A stretch of DNA of 64,000 bases from Embiotoca jacksoni (Eukaryota > Chordata > Actinopteri > Embiotocidae). The position numbers were made by a program, and so were the translations under genes. Every line of letters begins with the position of its first letter. Position 1 is the stretch's first letter. The DNA is taken from positions 3,804,122 through 3,868,121 of the forward strand of contig JAKOON010000027.1 in NCBI GenBank assembly GCA_022577435.1. The letters are read 5' to 3'. Below are positions 39,106 through 52,851 of this stretch, piece after piece. Under the pieces are notes generated by a model, which saw nothing but the letters and a program-made list of their open reading frames with translations, had not been told where the DNA came from and did not search any database.

Positions 39106-40806
39106 CAAATTGCCTGTTATTTGGGTGGACTGAACCTTTACATCGTTTTTTTTTTTTTTTATCCAACTGATGCAGCAGCTGCGTTCAAAATCACATACTT
39201 TTTCTTTTTACTTCAGTGCGTGAGTTTGGCAGTATTAGTATTGGGATGCACAAAGCGTTTCTAAGTTGCAAAATATTCCTCTGCAGCCTTAAGTGAGTGG
39301 TGACGACAGCGTTCAACCACTAGATGGCAACGTAGCAACAGAGATACAAGCTGGTGGAGGAAAGTAAAAGATCCACGTGATGTTCACTGAAACCTGAGTA
39401 TTAAAAACACATCAGAGCACTTTTATGCAGCTTCTTATTATGATAATAATTATTTGATATGCTATTTAAAAAGAGACTGTTAATGTATAAATCGTATTAT
39501 TGACTTAAATTTGCCAGCTCAATAACAAACAATGAAATTATTTTTGTCTCGTCAAACATATTTATACAAACTACCAATCCCAGTTGTGCAGACATTTGTA
39601 TGGCTGCGTGTTTTTAAGACACGAATACATATTCTTTTTGTATTCTGTGTAATGTTTTGTCCTTACCTGGACCCTGAATCTGTAATGCAGTTTTTTGAAC
39701 ATTTTTTGAATATTGAATTATTATCCAATATAATATTATATTATCCAATTTCCACATGCACCTATAGGTCAACATATGGGGACAGTACGGGCCATGTTAC
39801 GATCTGACATCGACACAGGTATCACTGCAGACTTTGCAAGCATATGTGCTCCGTGTAAACATCATCTCTGCGCTCAGCGACTGATCTCTGGAGAAACAAA
39901 GCATCACTGAGGTTACTGAACTGAGGCCGCAGCAGAGCTTTGATCTGTCTGTGTGTTTTTTAGTGTCTCTGAACAGAGCCGTCCGATCGCTGTCTCACAA
40001 TACCCTCAGTGGGACATTCACACGCAGTCCACTCATACATTAGCTTACCAAGAAGGAGGGAATTTATGCAACACGCTTAACATTCATCTCAGGTGTGCAT
40101 ATATTAAAATGCATTTGTGTCTTTTAATGAAGCCCTTAGAGTTTGGTTTTACACCTGGATGAGTTTCTTAAGAAACGTATAGCATACATGGCTTAATGTT
40201 TACTTTACAGGAATCAGGGTTTTCCTGTCACGTGGCCTCAGTCTGAGAATATTTGTACATTTTGTTCATGATCTGTTTACCTCCTTTGACTCTTGGATTT
40301 CCCTCTTAAAGTGCTGGATTTATTGGGCTGCAAGGAGCACAGGAAGAAAAGAAATCAACATTTTAAGCAGGAAATTGCAAACGTGACACGAGACATAAAT
40401 ATATATGATTTCCCGGTCCAAAAATTTCTGATTCAAAACTCAAAACAAGGTTCATTAAAGGAAAAGTTTAACATTTTGAGAAAGACAATACAATTTTTCA
40501 AAGAATTAAATGAGAAGATTGATAACGTTGATGAATGTTTTGTCCAGTATTTACTCCTCTTTAAGCTCTAGTTTGGTCTCCACCAAAGCCTGAGAAAAAT
40601 ATCTGGCTTTTTATATTGCAAATGTACAACTTATTCAAGTCATAAAAGTATTTTCCAAAATGTAGATCTATTTTTTCAATAATCTTTCATTTGAGTCAAA
40701 CACATGTCGAAGTCCACATCTTCTTTGCTTAACACAAAAAACGGAAGCAGGAAACACAGGAAAAAGAAACCACCACAAACAAATGCATATTTAAACACAC
40801 ATACAG

Positions 40807-40809
<3 letters not shown>

Positions 40810-40873
<64 letters not shown>
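40810..40873. repeat. (CA)n microsatellite
   Basis: About 32 CA copies, facing a (GT)n tract at 41021-41075. Confidence 0.95.
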
Positions 40874-40875
<2 letters not shown>

Positions 40876-41019
40876 CTACAGACACACATCGTCTCCGCAG
40901 ACATAAACATGTGTCGGCCGTTGTGTGTGACCTCGATGTGACATGATGAATGACCAAATCAGCAGCGTAATGAAACGCTGCACATTCGCCTGCTGCTTCC
41001 CCATGTATGCATGTGTGTA

Positions 41020-41020
<1 letters not shown>

Positions 41021-41075
<55 letters not shown>
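41021..41075. repeat. (GT)n microsatellite
   Basis: About 27 GT copies, inverted relative to the (CA)n at 40810 with ~150 bp between. Confidence 0.95.
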
Positions 41076-41076
<1 letters not shown>

Positions 41077-41432
41077 CCAGGACCTCAATCAGAATCACAG
41101 GTGACCTGGTGTCTCGCTGAGCCTCCTAGGTTTGACAAGAGCAGATAATTACCAGTGACCTCCCACCTCGTAAAATCAACCAAGGAGGGAAAGTGAGTGG
41201 TGAGGAAGAGGAGTAATGACCTTGAAACTTCAACTATATTTAGGTCACCTTTTATGGCCCTTTCTTCACACCCCGTCACTTTTTTTTCATCCGTTAGCCT
41301 TTAACCCCCCAAGACACACCTTCTTGAACTCCTTTAATTCTTCCCCCCTTCCTCGAGGAATTAGATTATTGCGTGAGCTGATTTAACTCAGTCATAAGCC
41401 TGTCAGCGACGACTGGCTACACGCGTTTCTGA

Positions 41433-41496
<64 letters not shown>
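41433..41496. repeat. (CA)n microsatellite
   Basis: About 32 CA copies; third long dinucleotide tract within 0.7 kb. Confidence 0.95.
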
Positions 41497-41497
<1 letters not shown>

Positions 41498-41894
41498 TTT
41501 TTTTCTGATCTCAAATATGATCGAGGCTAATGGAGGGGAGCGCGATGCAGTAACACGATGTGCTATTGATTAACAAGCAGTTGTAGTTGTAAAGAGCAAT
41601 GCCCTGAGAAAGGATATCAATTCAACTACATCAACAATTAGTTGATATGATTTAAAGACTAAAATCCTATTTCACCTCCTTCACTAACAATAAAACATTA
41701 TGCAACTCACTGGACAATCGATAACACAGATGATATTCTTTATATACTATCATGGACAGGCAAGTAGGTGAAAATAGCATTAAAGATACCATAAAAAAGG
41801 GCAATGAAAGACATATGAGTGATCATCCATGACATATTGATATTCTGAACAGAGCAAGATATCTATTCAAAGATGCATCACATGCTGCAACAAC

Positions 41895-42400
41895 TTCCAC
41901 CGGTCGTTATCCAATTCGCTAGGTGGCGCTGTCACGAAAAACTACGGTCCAACCAAACAGCAGCCAACAGTGACGTCACCCATTGGTTTGTAAACTGCCT
42001 GTCTGAAGCCTCGAGTTCAGATTTTGGCCGTCATCACCTATAGCAAACCCTGAATGCACCACAAGCCTGTAAATCAAACAGACACGCCCCCAAACATACA
42101 GATTTTTGAGGCCTAATATTTAATTAATGACGGGATTATTTTCAGATGGACCATCAGAAAACTAATAAGAAAGAGTTATTTTAGTTGAATGAAACTGTAA
42201 TGACTTTTAGAAAAAATGTATTGACTTTGTATTTCATGAGAGAAGTTGAATGGGAGTCTATGGAGCCAGAGCCTTTCTGGAGCTAACCCCTAGTGGCCTT
42301 CACTGGTACTGCAGTTTAAGGTACTTCCGCATTGGCCTCACTTTTCCGACTCACTTTTTTCCGACCTGGAAGCTATTTCTATATACAGTCAATGGTTCCA
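41895..42400. repeat. Dispersed repeat, fullest copy
   Basis: The right two thirds match 27855-28250. The left end carries GTGACGTCACCCATTGGTTT and GCCTCGAGTTCAGATTTTGG, blocks I recognise as common in teleost genomic repeats. No reading frame is present. Confidence 0.7.
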
Positions 42401-42787
42401 ACAAATGCAGTTCTACGACCGTAACCCCAAAACTACAACCTCCCCTACAGCAGGAACATAATGTGGTTTCTATAGCTGCCCTCAGCACCATCCATCCCGA
42501 AGAATACGTCTTTCTCAGCATCACAGACCCCACAAAATGAATCCTTTTTTTTTTCTATCTATTCAGGCCAACAGCATTTGCAATTAATTTATTGAATCCC
42601 ATGCTTGTGTGCAGGTAGCCCACAGGAAGTCAACTGGCTCAGCTGGCGTGAGATCCTGCCGACCTGACTGGTTTGGTCTTGACCATGTAGGTCGTCAGGG
42701 GAATTTCATCCAGAAGAAAACTGTAAAATGTCTGTCAGCTCTGCCTTGGGGTAAAGATTCCCTGGAATGACAAACCAACCGAACCCT

Positions 42788-42802
42788 GTCTCTCTCTATC
42801 TC

Positions 42803-42896
<94 letters not shown>
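42788..42896. repeat. Compound (TC)/(TATC)/(CA) microsatellite
   Basis: CT- and CTAT-type repeats pass directly into about 27 CA copies. Confidence 0.95.
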
Positions 42897-42897
<1 letters not shown>

Positions 42898-43493
42898 GGA
42901 GTATGCACAGACATGTACTTGCATTGTGCACACATTACACATGTAGACTTACGCACACCCACGCATACAATCTTTATCTCATGAGAAACGGTATTAATAC
43001 CTGGCAGGCTTTAAAATGTCAGCCAACCTCAAACAAGGTGCACAAAAGACCCAATTTATTTACAGATCTGACACTTCTCATGTCTCTCTGCTCTCGAGCT
43101 ATTTTTGCTTTCAAAGTGTGTTTTAAGAAGGCGGAGGAAGAAGAGGAGGAAGGGGAGGAGGGAGATGAAGAATATGGACAGACAGAGTGGTCAAACGCTG
43201 GGAAAGGTGTGTGGGTCGGCGGTCAGAGAGATCAGCCTGTGAAGCCCTGAGGAGTCGATATTTTAACCAGCACTATGGAGGGGAAAACTGCCCCGCGATG
43301 TTGAGGCTTCTCTTTTCGGACACGCGTCTGATCAAAGAGTCGCATTGAGTGATAAAAATACCACAAATGTGGGCTAATCACAAATCTGCATTCGGTCCCG
43401 ATGGACTTTATATACTCCGCTTCCTCTCGTCCACTTCCTTTGTCTTCTCCGGTCTCCCTCTCTGTCCTCCTCTCTTAGTATTCACCTCCAGTC

Positions 43494-43618
43494 TCACACA
43501 CACACACACACACACACACGCGTTAGTCCAATCTCCAGAGCTGTTTACTCATTGAGTGATGATTGCCTGTTTAAACATCTGTCCTCACCAATGTACACAG
43601 TTATACACACGCACACGC

Positions 43619-43661
<43 letters not shown>
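43494..43661. repeat. Two nearby (CA)n tracts
   Basis: CA tracts at 43494-43520 and 43604-43661, the second with CG interruptions. Confidence 0.9.
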
Positions 43662-43663
<2 letters not shown>

Positions 43664-44208
43664 GTTCAATGTCTGATTGTATCCTAGACAACCTATCAGA
43701 GTCTGTCTGGATTTAAGATCTCCATAAACCAAGAAAAGATCTGCTCATGCAGTAAGTAACAAAAATCTAGAGCGCATCTAACCACATATGATGTATTTTA
43801 CACTTAAATTATATATTTGATGCCTTTATTGTGTTTTTTTTTTGCACATATAATTTTTAATTCATTCAGAAATCAATGACAATGTTTTTGTTGTATACTT
43901 ATTTAAAATCTGATTAAAATGAAAGAAGAAAACAAAAAATAACATTATTAACTAAACCTATTACAAACAAAGATGTTTAAAGTTGCACTAATCTCTATTT
44001 TAACATTAACAAAGGGTTGAATGACTGTATATTGTGAAATGTATTGCTTATAGCAGCGAGAGTTCTCACCTGACTTTACATTTGTGTTTTAAGCTCAGTG
44101 TTACTGGTCCATGACTTCATTACACAATGAAAGCAGATTTTGGATTTCGGTAAAAAAAAAAAAAAATGTAGTTTGCAATTGGATGTAGCAACTTCTTCAG
44201 GGTGTCAA

Positions 44209-44244
<36 letters not shown>

Positions 44245-45939
44245 ACAATACATATCTAAAACTTGAGAGCATGTAGTTTCACGTTATGAACAAAAATAAG
44301 CTTGCTTTACTCCAACTGCTCCCCACACTGCCGAAACAGCGCTTATTAAGGTTTCAAATGATCCTCCGCTCGCTGCTCCTGCATGTGAATATTCGATTTT
44401 TTAATGCCACTAGACTTCAGCTCTGCCTCCGACACAGCTGCCCTTACAATCAACTGTGTGGAAAAAAAATTTGTTTGGCAACACAGACGCTGTAACTTCC
44501 AGAGGATGTTGTTGCTGTAACAATGAGTTTCGGAAATGCTGCTTCATCTCTGGCTGTATTCACTTGTCTACGTTCCCCGGGGCGATATTTTTTGATTGCA
44601 TTGTCTTAAATTTGCATTCTTCCTTTAGGGCACGTGATTTGTATACATGATCATTTGTAGGCATGAAATTGTGTCTAATTGCTATGCAGATGTCACAAGC
44701 TTTGTGTGTCAGTGAAACACAGTGACGCTGACAACTTCCCTGACACCGCGACCTGGGGAATAAGTGTTGGATGTCTCAGCGCGTTCTCCAGCCTAATGCC
44801 ACTTAATTAAAGATTTAGATCACTTTCAACACCATTATTAGTAACAAGAAGACGCAACAGTGTCAGTGGTTACAAGTTTTTAATCGGTCTGGTCTTGAAA
44901 CTGTCTTTTACGAGTCCGGATGAGAGTTTTCCTCGGTCTAATTTTACCCGCAGAACATCTTTGAAATTAAGTTTTACATTCATGGGCTGTTTTCAAGAAG
45001 GTTATCTGTGCTTTTGTCTTTAATCATAGAGTATTTCAACTTCCTGCACTCCATAATATCACGGCCATTTTATCCCTGCGAGGCGTTTATCTAATTTACA
45101 GATAGATAGATGGACGGTTTCCTGTCAGTTTCCGAGCGGCTTAGGTTTAAAGCCCAAGAAGAATCAGGCTTTAGCTGTCAGAGTGTCAAACTATTTCCAG
45201 TCCAGTCTGTCAATTATAATTTTTTTTTACAACACATATTTTTATTCAACTTAAAGTCGTATTTTTTTTTTTCATAATTTTTGAGTGTTCTTCTGTTTTA
45301 TTTCTTTTATTCAGTCCTCCTTGTTTCCTAATTCTGTTATGTTAGTTTAGTCCTTTGTTTCAGTGATGCTGAGTGATTATCCACTTGTCATTGTAAAACA
45401 CTTCACTTGGCTTATTTTATGAGCTTCTAGTGAATAAAATTGTTGTCCTGCAGCTTCTACGCTTGAGGATGTACTCAATTCATGAAGTTATTTCTGTCTT
45501 TTATACACTGTTCAGCCGGTTAAGATTACTGATATGAGAACACAGCACAGCAGTACAGTGAGTGTTGGGGCGTCTCAGCTCTGGCCTAATCACTCCTGAA
45601 GCATGGATGTAATCCTACACACGGAGACAGACTGGGGACTGATGATAGCAGACATCTTCCCCCTGAAGAACGGAGCTGAAGCATACAGGTGGATGTTGAG
45701 ACGGAGGTGGGGCTGATTAAATGCTAAGCAGAAAGCAGAGATAAACGTGAATGTAAATATAGTGGCAGCATGGGCAGAGGAGAATGAAAACAGCGCAGTT
45801 TAGATGGCATCGCTTATTTGTTCATGAGGACCAATACTCACATTTACCTGAGAAAGACATTGTGACCTTTATGCCTAAATCTGGCTTTTAAAGAACCAAA
45901 AGATTGGTGCACTCTTGGGTCAATAATACCAACAAAGTG

Positions 45940-46260
45940 TGTCGTCTTGACTCGAATATTCGACTAGTCGCTAAAATATAAAAAAATCAATTAGTATATG
46001 CGACTTATTTTCCCTGTTTTTACCGGTGCCTGGTTGTAATGCCTTACTTCTGTCAAAAGGTGCCGTTAATATGCCTAAAAGCGGTCTGCCGGACGCCATG
46101 AAACCACAAAAGGAGGAGAAGAACACATTGCTAACGGACTCCGGAGCTTTGCAGGTCGGACCCTGTGGTGCTGTGAGCAGACTTCCCATCCACTGATCAA
46201 TAATCAATGGCCAGAGGAAATTAGTTTGATGTTGGACACGCAGCTAAAACAACTGCCCTC
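45940..46260. mobile_element. Possible hAT-like transposon remnant
   Basis: ATTCGACTAGTCGCTAAAAT followed by ~250 bp of mid-GC sequence resembles hAT-type debris seen in fish genomes. No transposase motif or clear terminal repeats can be read, so this is a weak call. Confidence 0.25.
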
Positions 46261-49200
46261 ATCTCAGCATGAAAAGCCCATCCCTCGTCGCAGTCTAAAG
46301 GAATAGTTAATTTGCTTTATGGTAGACAGTTAGATGAGAACAGGGGTTATGTGCGGGACCATGTCTCAGCTGGGACAAGTATCTCTCTGGAATCTTTGCT
46401 GTGTACCTGGACACTCGTCCCAGCTCAGATATAGTCCCGCACATAATCCTTAAGAGGGAAATCTTCCCATACATAATCCTTTAGAGGTGCTGCTAGGTGT
46501 TTTTTGGCAGCTTTAGACGGAGCCAGGCTCGCTCTCAATCTTCCTCTCTGCCAGAAAACAAATAAGGACAATTCCCAAATTATGTTCCTTCGACCGGCTC
46601 ACAGACTTGGCTCTAATAATTAAATATCCATTCTGCTCTTTTACATTGAGCCATTGAAAAACAAGCACGACTAACCCTTAAAATAACCCGACCTCTGAGG
46701 ATGATTCACCAAACCTGCCGTGACCTCGAGGAAGGTCGTCTGGCCGGAGCTCTTTAGAGAGGCCACAGTGAGAGGAGCTGTCCAGGGTGCTGATATGCTC
46801 GCTGGTGGTTTTATACATGCTGACGACTGCCACTTTAATTTATTTTCAAAAGGAAATGATGTGTTAACGTTTTGTCTGATAACCAATTAATTGCTTAGTC
46901 TATGAAATGTTCAACAAGGCTTTAAAATTAAATGGCAGATAAGTCGACCCCATTGGCAGGGACTCAATCTTTCTTTGCTTTCTAAAGTTGTTACCAAAAT
47001 AATTTTTTCTAAACTGTTCATGCAATAGTTCAGGCCCGGAAACAGTTCACAGGGGGTATGTTCTGTCCCTCGGTGTCGCTACATCAAAACCATAACACAA
47101 CATGGACTTTGATGATGTCGTAAAGTGGCGTAGGATCATGGGAGTTGTTTTGCAACACTATAGAATTAGCTAGTTTGTCAAGTTTCTTTCTCAATCTCAG
47201 ACGCATCATATGGTCTTTCTCGTATTCTTATTCTTATCCTTATTCTTCATATTATGAAATGGATTGTTACTATGTTGAAATTACGTATTTCTCTGGACTT
47301 GAAGGATGATTGTGTATTTACACAACTCAACAAAATATATAACAGATATTTTAGTGTTATCCCTTTAAGGTTTGGTAAGAACGACAGTAATTGGTAAAAG
47401 AAACGTGAACAGCAAAGCAGACTTTTTCATTGCGAGTTTTGTTCTCCGGAGTCATAATTTCTGCCACAAGAAATCTTTGTCACTTGAAACGACTGCTGTT
47501 GGTTTTCTTGAGAGAAAAGTCTGGAAATGCCATCAACTGAAGTTTCCAAGATCCCAAGATGACATCTTCAAATGGTCTCTTAGGTCCCACCAACAGTCGA
47601 AGACACAAACAATCTGCAGTGTTAGAAAAGCAGCAAATCCCCACTTTTTAGGGGCTGGACTTCCTCCTTGAAAAAGTACTTAAAAATTGGTGTCAAATTA
47701 TGTTCAGCTGCTCCATTAATCAGACACTGTACTCTACAATGTGTAAGTCAAGTGTGGAGCCACAGATGTTTGAGCTCTAGGACTTGCTCATCCTGTGAAT
47801 TGCTTGACAATCTCCAACCAGTATTGTATCAGTATAGTATCGGTCTTCCACAAATCTCACAACACATATATGAAATAAATCCTCTTTCAAAATACACAAA
47901 ATTGTAGAATTAATTATTTCCCTCTGGGCCAGCAAAGCGTTTCCCAGCAAACATTATTTTGTTACTCGCTGAATCAATCTGAGTTAATCTGTGGCTCTGA
48001 TCAGGCCGCTGGCCAGAGAGCATATGTTCCATGCTGGCTGGTTTACATACTGTCCAGCTGCTGGCAGAGCGACTATCCTTTCAATCATCTGTCCGATATT
48101 GTCTGTTTCCATTCATCTGTGTATCCGTTACACACATCCCATACCAGATATAAACACCTCAGTCACACGTCTCACATCTGAAACACTCTATTTTAACACC
48201 CGTCTGTATTTATAGAGCTGTGTTAAAAGGCTTGTCACCCGACCAGGCTGCCTAGTGAGCAAAGAGAAGAAAACAGCTTTTATTAGGAGTGATGGTAACC
48301 CGCAAAAAGACAGCACTCTTTAAAACTATGAAACGCTTGTCGGACAGTGTGAGTGAAGGAAGGGAGGAGAGCAAAGAGAAACTGTTTGTCTCTCCGTTGC
48401 TAAATTAATGTCGAAAGTAGGCTATGAAGAGAGGGGGGAAAAAAAAAAGCGTTTTCTCTCTCACTCAGCATTACTCACTACTTCCTCCCCCGAGTACACA
48501 AACACACACTTAAACACATGACTCCAGTCAACGGAACTTAAAAACTATATATGTTTTCTCAGAGGTGTGATTGATTTGTTTCTCGTTTCGCTCCTGCGCT
48601 ACAGTTTACCTGCAGGCAGGTGATTACCGTCACAATGAGCACTTTGATCTGTGAATGAAAAGCAGCACACAACACTGAGAGGCATATTTCCACGGTTGTA
48701 GAAATTCTAGGTCCATTGTCGTGTTTGCTGCGTCTCTTGTGCGTTCATCCTGTCGCTACTTGGAGGTAAATGTGACGTCTGTACGCGTGCCTTTCCAGTT
48801 CCAACCAAAGTTTACTTCTCCTTATCAATGAGTTTGTCAGTTGTCTTTCTGATTTATCTTTCAGTCAATCAAATATCATAAACCTGTGTAATATGAGGTG
48901 TGCAAGAGAGTCAATCAAACTGCAATGCAAGAAAACAAAACTGCTGAGATAAGCAAATGCATGTGGTTTTCACAGGACACAAAAACTACATTGGAAAATT
49001 AGTTCAAGGCAAATAACTATACACAATACCAGTTTAGGAAATTAAGGAGGGTAAAGGGCAGATATGTGCCAAGAAATGTCAGAATTGTCTCTTAAAGCTG
49101 TGAAGGAGGAGCAAAAATTGCCTCCAAGATTGTTAAAAATGAATCATATTTACAAGTTTAAGTCAGCATCCTAACCCTATATTGAGCCATGTTTTATTTA

Positions 49201-50599
49201 ATTTATTTCACTTCAGTTTGATTTCCGTTTCTAACGCTTTCACACAAACAGTGCTGTACGTATGTAACTCTGTTATGATACCTGGCAGAGATCTGCAGGC
49301 AAGGCTGCTCCTGTAGTGATAAAGTTCTCGGTTTATCTAATAACTTATGCATTGTACACATAATAAGGGTATAGATGGCTGAATAAAAGCGTAAATAGTT
49401 AGAACTTCTTTGCTTTTTATTTACTCCTCTCTGCATAAATTGGGAATTAATGTATGAAGTTTAATCTGGGCTCATTTTACATTGAAAAACAGCAACTTTA
49501 TGCACCAATTAGGCTGCTGTTTTTAATAAAAGTGGCCCCCAAATTTTGGAAATGCCCCAATTGTGTGCACACTGGGGGAAAAAGTTCCCCCCATAATATG
49601 TTTAGAATTTCTTACAGTGCAGAGTACATAGCTAATATCCCAACGGATACCAGAAGTCTACATCAGAATATGAAAATGCAAATTAACCAGAGAGGTCCAC
49701 ATTTTCAGCGTTTGTCCATTTGTGTCCAACTTGCAGTGTCTGCATTTGCAGTACATTTTAAAGCTTCTAATGTCAAATTATTGAATGTGTTATTAAATGC
49801 ATAAAAACAACAATTTTGCATTGATGCACGGTGAATGGCCCTGCTGCAGAAAATGACCTTTAACGTTGATAATTAATTAGCAAAATGGTTCTTGATTACG
49901 TTTTTTTCTATCTTTTCTTTTCCAAAGCCAAAATTAATACTTATCCCCGAGCTTTGTAAATATACTTCATGAATTAAGATGAGTGGAAAAAGGTGAAACA
50001 AAGGAGGGAAATGATTTCCCGACATCAAACGCACACCGTGCACAGTGAGGTATGTTGGTAGCTAATGATTGGACAGGTGGTTCACTGGTCGAACAAACAC
50101 AGACTAAACAAGCAGTCCTCTTCATCCAAATAAAACAAGGGAAAACATTTCCTTGGTGTTCTGTGTGAACGCTTGAGCTGCCTGATAAAAGCAAACCTTT
50201 CAATTGTCTCCATTTATTAACGCCGGCATTTTCCTAAAGGCAATGCCGAGATACTCCTGATTATTTTCAGACACGCAAAACTGGTGTATCGCCCCTTTAA
50301 CGGAGTAAGTCTTTCAGTGCCACAGTTTATTTAATGTTTGGTTTGCCTGTTTAAAGGGTACTGGCTTGTGAGAAGGTCTGCTGACTCACTGACTTTGTAA
50401 AAGTGTATTCACACTTCTAAACAATGGACAGAGCCTCTTGGGTCCAGAAACAAGACTATTTATGGGTGTTATTTTGGACCTGTTGATGGTAAAAGAAGAA
50501 AAAAAAAAAAAAGAGTGAGGGAATGAAATGACAGAGCAACACAGTGAGGTGATTTAGGGTAACGACGGCAGGATACGTGACAGGATGAAGGTGAATAAT

Positions 50600-51625
50600 A
50601 CAGAGAAAACGGGAGCAAAAGTGGGCTGGAAGAAGAAGAGGAGGAGGAGGAGGGGTTGCGCTGAAGTGAGCGAGAGGGAGGAGAGGAAGAGAGGCAGGCT
50701 AAATCCTCACACCATTATTATCAGGACTCACATGCAGCCCCTCCTGTGATGGAGTGAGAGGAGATAGAGAGAGATACAGAAAAGATGGAGTTACAGAGGA
50801 AATGGAAAGCAGGATTACTGGTGTGATAGCGCAGGCAGATGAGCGGCAGCACAACGGTGAGACAGACAGAGAGAGAGAGAGAGAAACTCTGGTGGGAGAC
50901 AAAAAAAAAACCAAAAACAAATCAGTGCAACAGGATGAGGACCTGCTAGTGCACAGCCGGCCCGACCCCACAGACCTGCCATCTGTCCCGCTGTTCTCTC
51001 TGTGTTCCCGACGCTCCCGCCGCCAGCCAACATCTGGATCACCTCACACCCATATGGGAGAGAGGGCAAGGAGGGGCCAGCGAACCCAGACCTCTTCCTC
51101 CCATCCTTTTTGATCGCACAGGACCCGAGGAGGCGGATCATCACTTTGGGGGGAGGGGGGGGGGGGGGCTGGGGTGGAGTATGGGGGGATCCCTTACTGC
51201 GGAGTATCATCACCACCACCGCTGGGGCTGACAACTGGACCGAAGGAGGGAAAAACTTTTGCTTCCGAAGATGCAGAGGCGTGCGCGGGACTTATCCTCA
51301 TCTGCCCGTGAGATTTTCTAACTTCCCATGGATCTGTCGTGTCTCTTACCCCCGAGCCGGGAGAGGGAAAAAGAGGAAGAGGAGGCGCAGAGGGGGAGGA
51401 AGGAGAAGACGGCGGGGAAGCGTCATCGTCGCTGCCGCTGAAGTGTTACCGGCGTCTGTGCCCCCTTCACTGAAGAGGCATTTTATCACTCCCCCCACCC
51501 CCCCACCCCATCCCCTCCCCACCCTTTCGCTCCTCCGAACAGCAGGGAGCCTGAGGGATATAGACAGAGAGCTAAACACAGTGGGTTTATGCACATATGC
51601 ACACACACACTCTCAAACACAAACA

Positions 51626-51663
<38 letters not shown>

Positions 51664-51962
51664 GGCAGGCTGCTCATCGAAGGGGCTCCCGCACCTCTCT
51701 CGTCTTCTTTCACCCTCGCCTTCCCCTCACTTCCCTTTTCCCGTCCCATTTTGATGTCCTGTCTTCGCCTTCACGACCACTCGCGAACGGCGTCACGGCA
51801 ACAGAGGAAGAGCGAGGCGTGAGAAGAAAGCGAGCAGTTAGAAAGAGAGATTTTTTTTTTTGGGGTGAGAAACAGGGAGATCACAGACACTTGCTGTCAC
51901 GTTGTGAAGTCCTCCAGGGGAGTGTGCAGACATCCAAAAGCTGCCAAACGCACACGTGCGCG

Positions 51963-52011
<49 letters not shown>

Positions 52012-52204
52012 TCCTCACACAGAGACTTGGTCTAAATGCGTACTCCTACAGGTGCTGAAAGGAGTGAGGGCGGCAGGTGAAAACCAGGTGTGAAAAAAAA
52101 ACACCAAAAAAAGAGACAGAAAATAACATTTGGAGGAGGGAAGAGCAGCCGGAGAAACGATGGAGCAGCAGGAGTTCAAGTTGGATAACAGCAGAAAGCA
52201 CAGG
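50600..52204 (+). promoter_or_regulatory. Candidate promoter and non-coding exon of grin2c-like gene
   Basis: The stretch is GC- and CpG-richer than its surroundings (51270-51450), with GA-rich and G-rich tracts, as in vertebrate promoters. A strong splice donor (CACAG|GTAAGTCTTTC) follows 52204, with a purine-rich candidate exon before it. The first coding exon at 60550 starts at an acceptor, so a non-coding upstream exon must exist. This region is the best candidate by eye, but the link is inferred. The 250-codon frame at 51002-51754 is low complexity. Confidence 0.35.
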
Positions 52205-52564
52205 TAAGTCTTTCACACACACTCTCACACACACACACCTATACACATCCTCCCTGACACATATTCTGTCACTTAATCTGATCCTCCGTCAGGAAGTCAT
52301 AGTTTATATGTGTGAGGAGAGACAGATATGGAGCGATAGATAGAGACAGAATAAAATCATTAGGAGCTCAGGGGGAGCGTGAGTGTAGACTCAGTCTGAG
52401 CGCAGTCAGACTTTCAGTTTTCATAAGTGAAGAGTTTCCTCGAGAGAAAGCTCCCATCTGCCGCTGACAGAAACAGAGCAGCCGGTTGTTACTATAACAG
52501 GAACTACTGTAACAGGACATATTAGCATTTTCCACTCTGAGGTTTGGCGGTTAGCTGCTTATTT

Positions 52565-52613
<49 letters not shown>
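51598..52613. repeat. Cluster of CA/GT microsatellites
   Basis: (CA)n at 51598-51661 and 51964-52008, and (GT)n at 52567-52613. Confidence 0.9.
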
Positions 52614-52615
<2 letters not shown>

Positions 52616-52851
52616 ATTCTACCATACCTGCGTACACACTTCCTCAAAGTGACTCATTTACTTATGGATTATGGATGTTTCAGTTGCAGTGTTTTACTGC
52701 TGTATCAGTTATCTGGTAATGCTCACTGATTTGCCCCATAAGCTGTAAGTAGCAGCTCTCGTTTTTCTCCATTAGAGGCTTTCTGCCCCAGTTTACGTAT
52801 ATCACGTTGCAGCATTATAGTTTCCTTTAGCTGCATAGCTCAATGTCAAAA

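Larger units (their letters stand above)
39106..50600. other. Intergenic region without recognisable genes
   Basis: About 11.5 kb between the rgs9 3' end and the likely start of the grin2c region. Reading frames are short and without domains. It contains several (CA)n/(GT)n tracts, A runs (44214-44241) and dispersed repeats (41895-42400). Regulatory elements cannot be told apart from background here. Confidence 0.65.

Noticed and set aside
39532..39807. 91-aa plus-strand frame in the intergenic region
   Set aside because: AT-rich, hydrophobic by composition, no recognisable domain or splice context.
51002..51754. 250-aa plus-strand frame
   Set aside because: Gly/Arg/Pro-rich and (CA)n-encoded low complexity in a GC-rich zone; no domain and no supporting splice sites.
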